Assembly: GCF_038502225.1 (NCBI RefSeq)
Contig: NC_091293.1
Span: forward strand, 17,742,286 to 17,806,285
Direction of reading: 5' to 3'
Length of the DNA: 64,000 nt
From: Cherax quadricarinatus
Taxonomy: Eukaryota > Arthropoda > Malacostraca > Decapoda > Parastacidae
Every line of letters starts with the position of its first letter. The stretch's first letter is position 1. Positions 11,182 through 22,042 of the stretch are shown one piece after another. Both the position numbers and the translations under genes were made by a program. Below the pieces are notes generated by a model that did not search any database, was not told the DNA's origin, and saw only the letters and a list, made by a program, of their open reading frames with translations.

Positions 11182-11510
11182 TTTTTTTTTTCTCGGTTGT
11201 TTGTTGGGCTATCTCATTGAAACTTGGGCAATGTATGATGGAAAGATGCTTCTTAACGTACAACAAAAATAAAAAAGACGGACGATAAATAAGGGAGTTA
11301 ACTTCTCAGCCATTAGCCTCCTCTTTGCTGTATATTTTTGTATGGTTTTTATGGTTGTATTCTCATTTTTTTTGGACTTATTTAATAGAATGGAAGATAT
11401 ATTACAGAAGTACACATGATTTTGATTGCTTTCATGATGAAAAGTACCTTGAAATTGAGCTCAAAGTAGCGGAAATGTTCGAATTTTGCCGATGTTCAAT
11501 GAACTGTGTA
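11182..11510 (+). mobile_element. Second MITE remnant, with an empty Tigger site
   Basis: Parallels 10115-10380 and continues beyond it: at 11440-11455 the sequence GAAAAGTACCTTGAAATTG is the uninterrupted form of the site occupied by the 203-bp MITE in the neighbouring copy. No ends or coding sequence are retained. Confidence 0.6.
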
Positions 11511-11969
11511 AGTCAAGTTGGTTAATTTTATTAAGTGTATTCTAACCTAACCACTCTGTAATTCAGCAAACTCAGTAATCCGGCACACTACAGGTCCCAA
11601 TGATGCCGGATTTGTGATGGAGGACCTGTATTGTACTTCAAAAATATATGTAGATTGATGAAACATTGATTTTTTAATTGGAAATAAAGGCAGAAATTAG
11701 AAAGTGCAGTAAATTGTAGAAATTGTAAATTAGTATGTACAGGATTTTGTGGTTAGTAGCAAAGGAGCTGACTATCTTCCTAACACAGGAATTTATTGTT
11801 AATCTAAGTTAAACTTATTGGCATTTTGTTAATTCTGTTTCTTTTAGCCACTTTTTATATAGTTTTAATTATTATTTTATTTATTTTCATGTGTATTGAT
11901 CACATTGTGTGGGCAGTTTATTACTTCGTGAGGGGCAGTTTATTACTTTATGGGGTGGAATTTATTTTA

Positions 11970-12748
11970 GGTCTCCCTCCACATTCACGAGTTCAGCTGT
12001 CACGGGCTTCAAACATTTGCGAATGCCCAGCCGTCCAACCATATTTAAAATACGTCATTACGCATGTTAGGAATTGTGGCAGCTTATTTATCTATCACAA
12101 TTCATCTAATATGACATTATAAAAAATGTTAGTGACAGAGAAACATGGCATATACTCTAGAATGAATGAAATATGTCATTAAGTATGTCACGAGTGTTGT
12201 TGCAGTGTTGTTGTTGTTGGGTGTATAAGGGCCACTGAGAGCATAAGCCTTAGACAGTGGTGGTGGAGGCGGCCACAGAGGTGGTAGAGATGGCAGTGTT
12301 TTCAGTCGCTCTATATAGTAACTCCAGCAACATTGGAGGAGTTAGGTTTGTGCTGTCCTTTTTCTATCAATTAATCGCTTAACTTACTTGCTACACTGTT
12401 AATGCTACACTTTATTGCTGGCTGGAGCTATAGCCTTTATCGACTCAGTGCAGAATCACTGAAGAAGGCACATTCTTCCCTCTCTCTTTCTCCTCCGCTT
12501 TGGTACTCTGCTACGAGTTCTTTCTTGAATTCTATAGCCTTTCTCACCTTCTTGACCAAAGGGCTGGCACTAGTACAATATTTTACGATGTTTTTGTGTG
12601 TTTTATGATTGTTCATGATTCAGTAGGTTAAGGAAGCAGTTTTGTTAGGCTAAGTAAATGCTATTATTATATTTCCCAACAATATATTTGTGCAACAGTT
12701 TGCGAGGTTCTTGATACCCTAACCCTCATGAATGTGGAGGGAGACCTG
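11970..12748 (-). mobile_element. Tigger derivative, deleted
   Basis: TA-flanked, with inverted ends GGTCTCCCTCCACATTCACG and TGAATGTGGAGGGAGACC. On the minus strand near 12570 the N-terminal transposase codons ASPLVKKVRKAIEFKKE are visible, then the reading degenerates into a segment shared (in opposite orientation) with the Tigger derivative at 44.6-45.2 kb. The catalytic core is absent. Confidence 0.7.
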
Positions 12749-12749
12749 T

Positions 12750-13003
12750 ACTTTGTGGGGGGGGGGGTGCAGTTGATTACTTTATGGGGTGCAGTTGATT
12801 ACTTTGTTTGGAGGGCTGTTTACTTTGTGATCATCACGTTTCAGTACACTGTGGCTCACTTTCGAGTTGCTAGTTACACACTGACACTGCGCTTACAAAT
12901 ACTGATCTGATAATATAATAGCAAACTCTGTATTTATGTTAAATTTATTTCTTAAATTTGGTATATCATATCTCGTTATTCCTTGCTTGTTTTACAAGTT
13001 GAC
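12750..13003 (+). other. Intron sequence upstream of host exon
   Basis: A G-run and AT-rich sequence with no recognisable transposon lead to the polypyrimidine tract. Short phrases about GCAGTTGATTACTTT repeat near 11920-11950 and 12770-12810. Confidence 0.5.
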
Positions 13004-13021
13004 TTTTTTTTTTTTTTTCAG
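13004..13021 (+). promoter_or_regulatory. 3' splice site of the large host exon
   Basis: Fifteen T residues followed by CAG form a strong polypyrimidine tract and acceptor. Splicing after G13021 leaves two bases before the first full codon, so the upstream intron is in phase 1. The first coding exon must lie upstream; none is recognisable between 1 and 13000. Confidence 0.8.
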
Positions 13022-15356
13022 ATGATTCCTTCAGTGATGCAGAAAAAAATATTGTGACAGAAGCAGAAAGTAAGATCAGTGGGTCAAGAACAGTCACTTT
13101 TTGCAATGATTCCCCCAAAGTTATTTTTGTTCCTTCAACCCCACACCTTAGTAAAAGAAAAGACAAAAATCACATGTATTATAGATCGCTCTCAACTCGG
13201 AAAACTAATTCTCAAGACAGAAAGAAATCCAAAAAGGAGTCCTGCACTAAGGAAGATCATTTGGAAGTGCTTTTCAAAGAAGCTGACCTGGAAAATTTAT
13301 CAATCAGCTTTAGTAATGAAAGAAAAATGGCAAAAACTGTATTAGACAGTAATGTGATGAATGGGGGAGTTTCATCTAAAATGTACAGCACCAGTGACGA
13401 TAATTGTGATAGCAGCCCTGTCACTGAAGTGAAGACTAAAATGGGCAGCAAGGACAGTCTTTCTTTTCCAAAAAATGAGTCCTTGGTTTCTGGAAGCAGT
13501 GGAACAGCCAACAATGAATTATCTAACAATAAAGTAACTGAAAAGATATGTAGCACTGAAATTAGTGGTTCCATAGAATTTCCTCATATTGGTGACAAAA
13601 TTTCTCTCTCTAATTCTTGTGTTGAACCTCAGGTATCAAGCTCTGAGAACTGTGGACCCACTCGGGACTCTCAAGCCTTTCAACAATACAGCACACTCAA
13701 TGGTAGTATTAATAACTGGATTGAAAATGAAAGCTATAACCTTCAATCTGGTAAAAAAGGCAGCATTTTAAGCACTTTACATGTTAATATTAATGAAGTA
13801 GATGCTCAAGAACCAAATACAAATTCTGTAATTAGTATAAAAGATAATCACTTGCAGCCAGAAGAGAGAATATTAAATTTCAAAGATTCTAATTCACAGA
13901 ATGAAACAGAATCTCAGGATCTTTTTGAAACACAGCAAAAGACTCTGACCAGAAACATAGAGATAAAAAGGAGCTGTGTTTCTCTTAGCAAACGATGGAG
14001 AAAGACCAGAGCTTCTCAGAGCAGCTCAGAAAACTCAGGAAGTGCAGCTAGTGACAGAGGTGAACCAAAAGACAAAATTTTGGTTCAAAATGTTGAACAG
14101 AACATCTTAAAGGAGTCACTCACAGAATTAGAGACACCAGCTGACCATAATACAAGGCAACACCAAACTGAAGAACTTATGATAAAAGAGATTGAACAAG
14201 AAATGATGAAGGAATTTATAGGTGACATTTCTGAGCAAGAGGAAGAATACTATAAAATTACTAAAGAGTATGTAAGAGAGGAAGATAGCAGAGAAAGAAG
14301 AAAAACTGACAGGAATAGTGAGTCATATAGTACAGAACATTTCAATACAATAAGACAAGAACATGCTGATGAGTTAAAATTGGGAGAACATATAACTAAA
14401 GTAAACCATGAACATATAGATAAAGTAAGACATGAAGAATATATAGATAAAATAAAACATGTAAGACATATTAGTAAAGTAAGACAAGAATCCAAAGATA
14501 AAGTAATACATGAGGAAAATATAAATAAAGTAAAACACACACAGGTGCAGAAGAAATTAATGAGGTCTATAAACGAGTCTGAAAATTCCAATGAACCTCA
14601 TACTCGACCATCACAGAAATTGCAGTCTAATTGTATTGTCAGTTTAAATAAGAATTCTTGCCCAAAAGATGCACATGATGATCTTGTTAACAGTAACATT
14701 GTTATCTCTACACATAACACTTATCATAAGACTGGTGAGAAACAAATGAAGTCTGGATCTTCCAAAATAAGTGATGTAATAAATGAAAGACTTTCAAGTT
14801 ATATTAAGGACAGTCCTCAGGAACTCTTTGATCCAGAAAATTTACAAAGAGATAAGACATTTTCACACAGTCATGAAGATGAAAAAGAAAATGCAACACT
14901 GAATTCAGATTTTCAAAATACATTGAAATATGAGAAAGTAGGAGAGAGCCCTTGCAAAAAAGAAACAGATTTGCAGTATAAAAGTACAAATAAGGACAAA
15001 ACTTGCATTAATTTTGATACCAAAAATAAACCAATTAAGTGTTCTGAAGCAAAAGATGTGAGGATTCATGCTCTGCCACTCATTGTAGAACAGGGAAGAA
15101 TTCTAACCACTTCTCTGGTAACTGCACCTGATAAAGATGGAGACAAAAAAATTATTCTCACTGTACAAGAACATGGGTTGACTCTCTGGAATGTGGATAT
15201 AAAAGGAAAGTACAGAGCCAGAGAAGATTGCCTCCAAGCTGACTTGCATTCTAGTGTTGACGAAGATCTAAATACAAGCTCGGTGGATCTGCAAGAAGAA
15301 GTTTGGACAGCATTTAGTGAAGTCTCACACCAAGTCGGGAGAGCTGCAGATATAAG
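13022..15356 (+). CDS. Host gene, large internal coding exon (disordered, WD40-type gene candidate)
   Basis: An uninterrupted frame opens directly after the acceptor (DSFSDAEKNIVTEAESK) and continues to a GTAAAA donor. The ATG at 13054 is probably internal. The product of about 778 residues is rich in Ser, Lys, Glu, Asn and Asp, lacks membrane segments, and looks mostly disordered. Around 14368-14560 it has six short repeats of the form HIDKVRHE. The last 100 residues become hydrophobic and patterned (IILTVQEHGLTLWNV, EEVWTAFSEVS), like the first strands of a beta-propeller. The exon contains no transposon sequence although both flanks are full of them, which supports constraint. It exits in phase 2, matching the exon at 48261. 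A PALB2-like protein (long disordered region followed by a WD40 domain) is one candidate, but no decisive motif is visible. Confidence 0.75.
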
Positions 15357-15843
15357 GTAAAATAGTACTGGAGTAAAAAGTAACTTAAATGGCAAAAATA
15401 ATATTGAAGAGTGTCAGTCACATTTAGTTTGGCTTTTAGGCATTCAATCAAACAAATAACTATATTTCTATTACATAGCATTAATTGACATACTACTTTA
15501 TAATAAACCTTGTTATGTAGAGTATTTCAGGCAGCCTTAAAATTAATTAGTTAATCCCTGGACAATTACACAGTATGGTTAACTAGAATGCTGTGGATTG
15601 CAAAATATTATAACAGTGTACTGTAACAATTTGGTTTATGATTTATGAATTTTTAAGATCTTCTGTAACTATTTGGTATAACTTTTGTATTGGTAAATAC
15701 TGAGATGAAGCATATTTTTGGGTAACACAATGCTTTGAAACAGAAAAGTGATAGTAAGAACATCAGTATGAATGCTAATATGATTTGGATCAGCATGGTT
15801 GCCGTTGATACATCAGGCCTAACATAATGTATCTGAGGAAAGG
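15357..15843 (+). other. Intron start, splice donor and unassigned sequence
   Basis: The donor is AAG/GTAAAA at 15357. If the donor were not used, translation would stop at TAA 15358-15360. The rest is AT-rich and holds no recognisable gene or repeat before the TTAA of the next MITE. Confidence 0.6.
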
Positions 15844-15847
15844 TTAA

Positions 15848-16927
15848 CCCTTTCAGGGTCAGCAGCCCCTCTCCTAAACTTGTTCTCAGAGTCTGAAATT
15901 TTTCGAAAAAAAAAATTATTATTTTTTCTTATGAAATATTAGAGAATCTTTTCCCGATCATAATGCCACCAAAAGTCAGAAATTTGATGGAAAACTTACG
16001 GAATTATGCTCTAGCGAAGTTAGCGGTCTTGATGATGTTTGCGCATTGGCGATTTCGCCCACTTTGAGCCCTATTTTCGGCCAATTCCAATGTACCAGTC
16101 GACAAAAATCATAACTATTTCGCTAGAATTCCATTTTTTCTATCGAATGAGTAAAAGAAACCACCCATTTAATGATTTCAACTATCCAATAAAGTGGTCA
16201 GAAATTGGCAATTTTGCCAATTTCACACAAATTTCAAAAGATGCCAATTTCCAAATAGGGTCCAGAATAAACAACACGGACATTCCTGGCACTAAAATAA
16301 CATTTCCTCTGTTCATTAGTCATATCCCCAGGTCTCTTACATTTCTTTTGCTTTCCACTTTGAATTTTTATTCTCACGAAAAATAGAAGATTTACTGTTA
16401 TGCAGTCTACTGCATTAATGTAGAAATGGTGTACAAATGGTATAAACAATATTAGCACACTTGTGAAAGAATATTAAACTCACCAGTTGACGTATATTGG
16501 ACGCATGGCATGATTTGTTTACTTTTGAACTTTGGAAAAATCGAACATTTTTGCTATTTTGAGCTCAATTTCAAGGTATTTTTCTTTGTGAAACCAATCA
16601 AAATCATGTCAATTTCTGTAATATGTCTTCCATTCTATAAAATGAGACCAGGAAAACTAGAATATAACCTTAAATAGCATTCAAAAATATCCTGCAAAGT
16701 CGCTGTTTTAAACCAAAAACACAGTCGGAGTTTTTTTCTTTTTCTCATTATGCACTGTGCACTGCAGGATTTTTTTTATACTGTGCACACTGACCACATA
16801 GACCCATTCTTTCATATATAGGCCCACCAGCTTTCACTAGATTTGAAGGCGCTAGAATTAATGCGTACTAGTACGGCACCAACCCTGGCATGCAAGCCAT
16901 ACTAGTATGGCACCAACCCTAAAAGGG
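15848..16927 (-). mobile_element. piggyBac-type MITE, 1080 bp
   Basis: TTAA at 15844-15847 and 16928-16931. Left tip CCCTTTCAGGGTCAGCAG, right tip CACCAACCCTAAAAGGG. The paired palindromes at the right end are CGTACTAGTACG (16864-16875) and CATACTAGTATG (16898-16909). No open frame longer than a short fragment. Confidence 0.85.
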
Positions 16928-16931
16928 TTAA

Positions 16932-16970
16932 TGTTAAGTTGTGCAACACCTCCTCTGCTACCAAACATAA
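16932..16970 (-). mobile_element. Jockey-like LINE sliver left of Tigger
   Basis: The sequence ATGTTAAG...CTGCTACCAAAC resembles the RT segment found at about 8850-8880. The LINE resumes at 19088 after the Tigger, so this Tigger landed inside the LINE. Confidence 0.5.
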
Positions 16971-17221
16971 TACAGTGGTCCCTCAATAATCGTCCGGCCT
17001 GAAAGTCGTCCATTTCGGAAATAGTCCCGTTATTTCGTCTAAACATAGGCTCGCAAATGGTCCGTTAACTCTAATCGTCTTTCGTCCTGGACGTGTACTC
17101 ACAGCTCTGAGCCGCCTCGGCCTCCCTTCCCAGCCAGTGTACCATTGTTTACCAGTGAGAGACGGTCTCCTCATGTGTTCATATGAAATATTTCATAATA
17201 TTCCATTCATTTTAGTCAGTT

Positions 17222-18801
17222 GTGAACTCTATTGTGACATTGGGGAGTTCCATGGGGTTGGATGTGAGTTTGGAGGATGTGGAGGAGTTGGTGGAGGACC
17301 ACAACGAAGAGCTAACCACTGAGGAGCTGCAAGAGCTTCAGCAGGAAGAGCAACAGATCGCAGCTCAGAATCTTGCTGCAGAGGAGGAGGAAGAGAGATG
17401 GAAGAAGGTGCTTTCTTCAGAAATTAACCCTTTCAGGGTCCAAGGCCCAAATCTGGAGTCACGCACCAGTGTCCAAGAATTTTCAAAAAAAAAATTTGTT
17501 ATTTTTTCTTATGAAATCGTAGAGAATCTTTTTGTGAAGGTAATAAAACAAAAAGTGCGAAATTTGGTGGAAAATTGACGAAATTATGCTCTCGCGAATT
17601 TTGATGTGTCAGCGATATTTACGAATCGGCGATTTTGCCGACTTTGACTCCCATTTTAGGCCAATTACATTATTCCAATCAACCAAATTCTTAGCTATTT
17701 CACTAGTATTACTTCTATTCTATCGATTGAGCACAAGAAATCGCCAAGTCAACTGTTTCAACTACAAAATAAAGTGATCGGAAATTGTTAATTTGGCCAA
17801 TTTAACACAAAGATCAAAATATTCCAATTTCAAAATAGGGTCCAGAATAAACAATGTAGGCATTCCTGGCACTAAACTAACATTTCCTCTGTTCATTAGT
17901 CATGTTTTGAGGCTTTACAAATAAATTCCATTTTGATTTTTTATTCACATAATGAATTTTTATTCACACCAAAAAATAGAAGATTTACTGCTATGCAATA
18001 CTGTAATAATTGTATAAATATCATCACCATATTTGTGAATGTATATTAGACCCACCAGCTGACGTGTATTAGACGTGTGAGGTCGTTTGTTTACTCTTGA
18101 ATATCGGCAAAAATTTAACATTTCCGCTACTTTGAGCTCAGTTTCAAGCCATTTCCAGTGCTAAAACCAATCAAAATCATCTCTATTTCTGTAATATGTC
18201 TTCCATTCTATCAAATGAGACCAAGAAATCGCAAATACAACTATAAAAAACATACGAAAAAACACTGCAAAGTTGCTGTTTTAATCGAAAAATCATGATT
18301 TCAGTTTTTTTCTCTCATTATACACAGTGTGCTGCAGGATCTGTTTTATGTGGTGCACACATACCACATAGATGTATTCTCTCATATCTAGGCCCAAATG
18401 TACCACTCACAGTTTATCAGAGTGAGCTGAGCTCATGGCGTAGATCTACGGTTTGGACACTCACCATAAAGCCGTAGATCTACGGGACGGACCCTGAAAG
18501 GGTTAAGGAGATTTTTGAAATGTGGGGTAGGATGGAAAGATTTATGGAGAAACGTCACCCCTAGAAGGATGTTGCAAGCCATATCGGCAACTGGTACAGT
18601 GACAAAGTCTTGGCCCATTTTAGGAAAGTTTTAAAGAGACGCCAGAAACAGAGCTCTCTGGACAATTTTTTTGCGAGACAGGACTCCAGTGACTCTCAAG
18701 CTGGTCCTAGTGGCATTAAGAAACAGAGAAGAGAAGTAACCCCAGAAAAGCACTTGGTACCTGAGGTGTTGATGGAAGGGGATTCCCCTTCCAAACAGTA
18801 A
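17222..18801 (+). pseudogene. Tigger transposase C-terminal region split by MITE
   Basis: Residues NSIVTLGSSMGLDVSLEDVE through ERWKKVLSSEI (to 17427) continue after the MITE as KEIFEMWGRMERFMEK (from 18507). A TAG in the later part (at 18564, where the sibling copy reads GAG) and the loss of everything upstream leave only a relic of the acidic C-terminal domain. The tail ends in MEGDSPSKQ at 18801. Confidence 0.85.
17428..18502 (-). mobile_element. piggyBac-type MITE, 1075 bp, nested in Tigger
   Basis: TTAA at 17424-17427 and 18503-18506; the undisrupted site is visible in the sibling Tigger at 60140-60143. Tips are CCCTTTCAGGGTCCAAGG and GGACCCTGAAAGGG, a good inverted repeat. Paired palindromes CGTAGATCTACG occur at 18439-18450 and 18473-18484. 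Closely related to the truncated copy at 28067-29051. Confidence 0.92.
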
Positions 18802-19087
18802 TTCAATCTCTCTCCTCCTTCAGTCTTCCATACACTAAGAAGAATCACCAATAAAGGTAAGTGTTATGCTGTTAATGTTTCATTCGTCATGTCCCATTGT
18901 ATTGTTTATGTACTACATCTATATTTCATGTAAAAAATTTCTTTGTTTTAATACATCTGGGTGTCAGGAACGGATTAATTGTATTTACATTATTTCTTAT
19001 GGGGAAAATTGATTCGAAAATCGTCTATTTCGATAATAGTCCCACTTCCAGGAACGGATTATGGACGATAATTGAGGGACCACTGTA

Positions 19088-20155
19088 TAGTAGGTTTTGT
19101 CAGTGTTGAGTGTAAGTTTATTGGCTGTCATCCAAGTAGATATTTTGAGCAGCTCCTCATTAACAATAGTGTTGAGGGTGGAAAGATTTGGGTGGGAGAT
19201 GACATAAGTCGTGTCGTCAGCAAAGAGAATGGATTTCAGGTGTTGGGATACGTTGGGAAGATCATTGATGTATATGAGGAAGAGCAGGGGACCAAGGACA
19301 CTTCCCTGTGGTACTCCAGTATCAAGTGGCCGTGTTGATGAGGCTGTGTCTTCAATGGTGACGTACTGATACCTATTAGTAGGATTTGAAATATGCAAGC
19401 GCATGGCCTCTTATACCATAATGGTCAAGTTTGTGGAGTAGGATGCCATGGTCTGCTGTGTCAAAAGCTCTTCTTAGGTCAATAAAAAGTCCTAGCGGAT
19501 ACTCCTTATTTTCCAATTCTGTGTAAAGCAGATCTAGCATTTTTACAATTGCATCATTAGTGCTTTTATTTTTTCTGAAGCCAAATTGGCAGGGGTTGAG
19601 TATGTTTTGTGCTGTTATAAATGAATATAGTCTCCTATGCACGAGTTTCTCGAAGATTTTGGATAGCAATGGTAAGTTTGATATTGGTCTATAGTTGTTT
19701 ACATCTGTAGGGTCACCACCTTTATGTATTGGTGTAACCCTTACTGTCTTGAGTAGTGTTGGGAAAGTGCTATTTTCTAGTGACTTGTTAAAAAGTAATG
19801 TAATAGCATGCGAAAGGACATGGTCCGCTCGCTTGTACAATAATGGTGGGGCGTGAGACAGATTCCCTGAGTTATTTTTAAGTGACTTTATAATTGTGGT
19901 GACTTTCGTGGGCTCAGTTGGTACAAGATAGAAAGAATTTTGGAAATTACCATCTAGATAGTCACCGGCACATGCATTGGTACATGGGATTTTACTGGCA
20001 AGAGTAGATCCTATGGTTGAGAAGAAGTCATTTATCTTGTTAACTGTATCATTGGGATGCAGTGGTGTTTCATTAGATTTAGTTAGGACAATGTTCTTGT
20101 TTTTTTTTTTTCAGTTTATGGGTCCCCAGAATCTGGGAGAGTGTTTTCCAAGTTT
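19088..20155 (-). mobile_element. Jockey-like LINE, reverse transcriptase part
   Basis: The minus strand runs from the RT N-terminus (KTWKTLSQILGTHKL near 20155) down to LTLNTDKTYY at the Tigger boundary. It is about as long as half an ORF2 and lacks a 3' tail, so the 3' portion was lost by deletion rather than normal truncation. It belongs to a sub-family distinct from the 7.8 and 60.8 kb copies. Confidence 0.8.
19090..19840 (-). pseudogene. LINE reverse transcriptase fragments, frameshifted
   Basis: The first piece (19376-19840) has NNYRPISNLPLLSKIFEKL, CQFGFRKNKSTNDAI and LFIDLRRAFDTADH. The second (to about 19090) has GVPQGSVLGPLLFLIYIND and the catalytic FADDTTYVISHPN. The two are in different frames, joined by a frameshift near 19400. 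Confidence 0.8.
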
Positions 20156-20490
20156 TATTTATTTTATGTCTTTGCAAACAGTACATTGAGATTTTGTATT
20201 TACAATAGCGGGTTGCAGTGCAAAGAGAGCCTCTATTATGCCTAGGCATTATGGGCCAACTTAACATTATTGGCTTACAGTCTACTTAACACTAAGGATT
20301 ATTTCATAGTTGTACAGTAAATTATTAATTATAAATGAATCAAAATTTGTTTAAGACAGAGATATATTTATATTCGAAAATGCTTTTTGTGAAAACAATG
20401 ATTCAATTATATTCCTGTCAACAATGGATAAAAGGTTCAAAGTGATTGTTGAAGTTAAGATTTGGGAGTACATAGGTGAGTATGTGTGTA

Positions 20491-21735
20491 CAGTGGAACC
20501 TCAAATTTCGAACGTATCACTTATCGAACTTCAAAAATCGAACTCTTTTTTTCGAACCAACCTTGTCCCTATTATCGAACTCGCCCCTATTTTCGAACCG
20601 CCGGGTACCGGACCTGTCCGGCAGCCCGCTCTGTCCATGTCCCCGCACAGGCGCCGTGAGCCAGTCTGGTTTTGTTGATGCTTGAGTGAACACTAACCTG
20701 TGCTCTCATTCAAACATTTTACGATTATTTCATTGTGTTTAGTGCTTGTGGGACTGTGAAATAAGCTACCATGGGCCCAAAGAAACTTGCTAGTGGTACC
20801 CCTGTGGTAAAGAAAGTGAAAAACACCATAGATGTGAAGAAGGAAATAATACAGAAGTGTGAGAGTGGTGTGAGACTTGAGCTTGCCAGGATGTGTGGGA
20901 AAAACAAGTCGACCATCGGTTCTATCCTGGCAAAGAAAGAACAAATTTAGGAAGCTGATGTTGTGAAAGGTGTTAAATATGCTAACCAAAAAGAGACCAC
21001 AGACAGTCGATCAGGTTGAGAAGTTGTTGCTGGTGTGGATCAAGGATAAAGAGATGGCAGGTGATAGTGTTTCAGAGACCATTATTTGCGAAAAGGCAAG
21101 GAAGTTGCATGCCGATCTGGTACAGAAAACTCCTGGAACCAGTGCTGATAGTGAATTTAAGGCCAGCAGAGGCTGGTTTGACAGATTTAAGAAGCATAGT
21201 GGCATATACTTTGCAACAAGTTCAGTGACAAAACCATGTCCCATTTTAGGGAAATGTTAAAGATGTGCCAGAAACAGAGAACTGTGGACAGTTATTTTGT
21301 GAGACAGGGGTCCAGTGACTCTCAAGCTGGCCCTAGTGGCATTAAAATACAGAGAAGGGAAGTAACCCCAGAGAGGGCTTTACCTGAAGTCCTCATGGAG
21401 GGGGATTCCCCTTCCAAACACTAACCCCCAACTCCCTCTCTCCTCCCTATCTTCCAGATGCCATCACCAATCTTCAATAAAGGTAAGTAAAAATGTTATT
21501 TTATATGTTTATTTAAATTTATTAATACATAATTGAACACTATATTTGCTGTGTGTATGTAAAACTATAATTAATCTCCATAAAATGTATTCTTTTGTGA
21601 ATATTTTTGGGTTTCTGGAACGGATTAATTGTATTTTCATTATTTCTTATGGGAAATATTGCTTCGCTTTTCAGACTTTTTGAATTTAGAACTAACTCGT
21701 GGAACGGATTAAGTTCGATATTTGAGGTTCCACTG
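20491..21735 (+). mobile_element. Tigger element, internally deleted
   Basis: TA-flanked with tips CAGTGGAACCTCAAATTTCG and ATTTGAGGTTCCACTG. Coding remnants include the N-terminal start (MGPKKLASGTPVVKKVKN at 20771), a frame broken by a stop near 20950, the second DNA-binding repeat, then a jump to the C-terminal tail. Confidence 0.9.
20771..21424 (+). pseudogene. Tigger transposase remnant without catalytic core
   Basis: Three pieces in different frames: the helix-turn-helix N-terminus (20771-20950, ending in a TAG), the CENP-B-type second domain (20970-21230; QVEKLLLVWIKDKEMAGDS, ASRGWFDRFKKHSGI), and the C-terminal tail (21236-21424; QAGPSGIKIQRREVTPERA). The three catalytic aspartates are deleted, so the enzyme is dead. 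Confidence 0.85.
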
Positions 21736-21737
21736 TA

Positions 21738-22038
21738 CTGAGTATTTAGTGTTTAGTCTAGGGTAATTAAGTGGCTTTTGAGAAGAGTCTTAAATTGATT
21801 TTCAGACTGGCTTACTTTAATATCTTCTGGTAATGAATTCCATATTTTGGAGCCCTTTATGTGCATAGAGTTTTTACACAGCGTGATATGGACACGAGGT
21901 ATATCAAAAAGAGATCTGTGTCTTGTGTTGTGGTCATGTGTCCTGTGTAGGTTGGTGAGGAGAAGTTTGAGTGGAGGGTTTATATTTGCGTGTATTGTTC
22001 TGTGTATGTAGTAGGCACATGAATAAGTATGGATGTTC
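21738..22038 (-). pseudogene. LINE reverse transcriptase C-terminal segment
   Basis: The sequence parallels 8220-8490 of the other LINE copy, including the blocks for LFDIPRVHITLCKNSMHIKG on the minus strand. It is cut by the piggyBac at 22043 and resumes beyond it at 24971. Confidence 0.7.
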
Positions 22039-22042
22039 TTAA

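Larger units (their letters stand above)
6850..11628. mobile_element. DNA transposon shell with TIRs, filled by later insertions
   Basis: The left end after TA (6848-6849) begins CGGGTCCGCCATCACAAATC. The right end before TA (11629-11630) is the inverted partner GATTTGTGATGGAGGACCTG with a few changes. The same ends, TA-flanked, occur at 46628-48030. The TA duplication and CAGGTC-type tips indicate a Tc1/mariner-pogo type element. No transposase remains. The interior is occupied by a tRNA-type SINE, a jockey-like LINE, an RTE-derived SINE and MITE remnants, so this is one of the older layers here. Confidence 0.6.
16973..19085 (+). mobile_element. Tigger element with internal deletion and nested MITE
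   Basis: Starts CAGTGGTCCCTCAATAATCG after TA and ends GAGGGACCACTG before TA. The sequence jumps from the 5' leader (near 17210) to the C-terminal part of the transposase, so the DNA-binding and catalytic domains are deleted. Its C-terminal coding sequence is split by a MITE at 17428-18502. The closest relative is the full-length copy at 58342-60727. Confidence 0.9.

Noticed and set aside
13004..13018. T-run as a transposon poly-A tail
   Set aside because: It is directly followed by CAG and a long open frame, so a splice acceptor explains it better.
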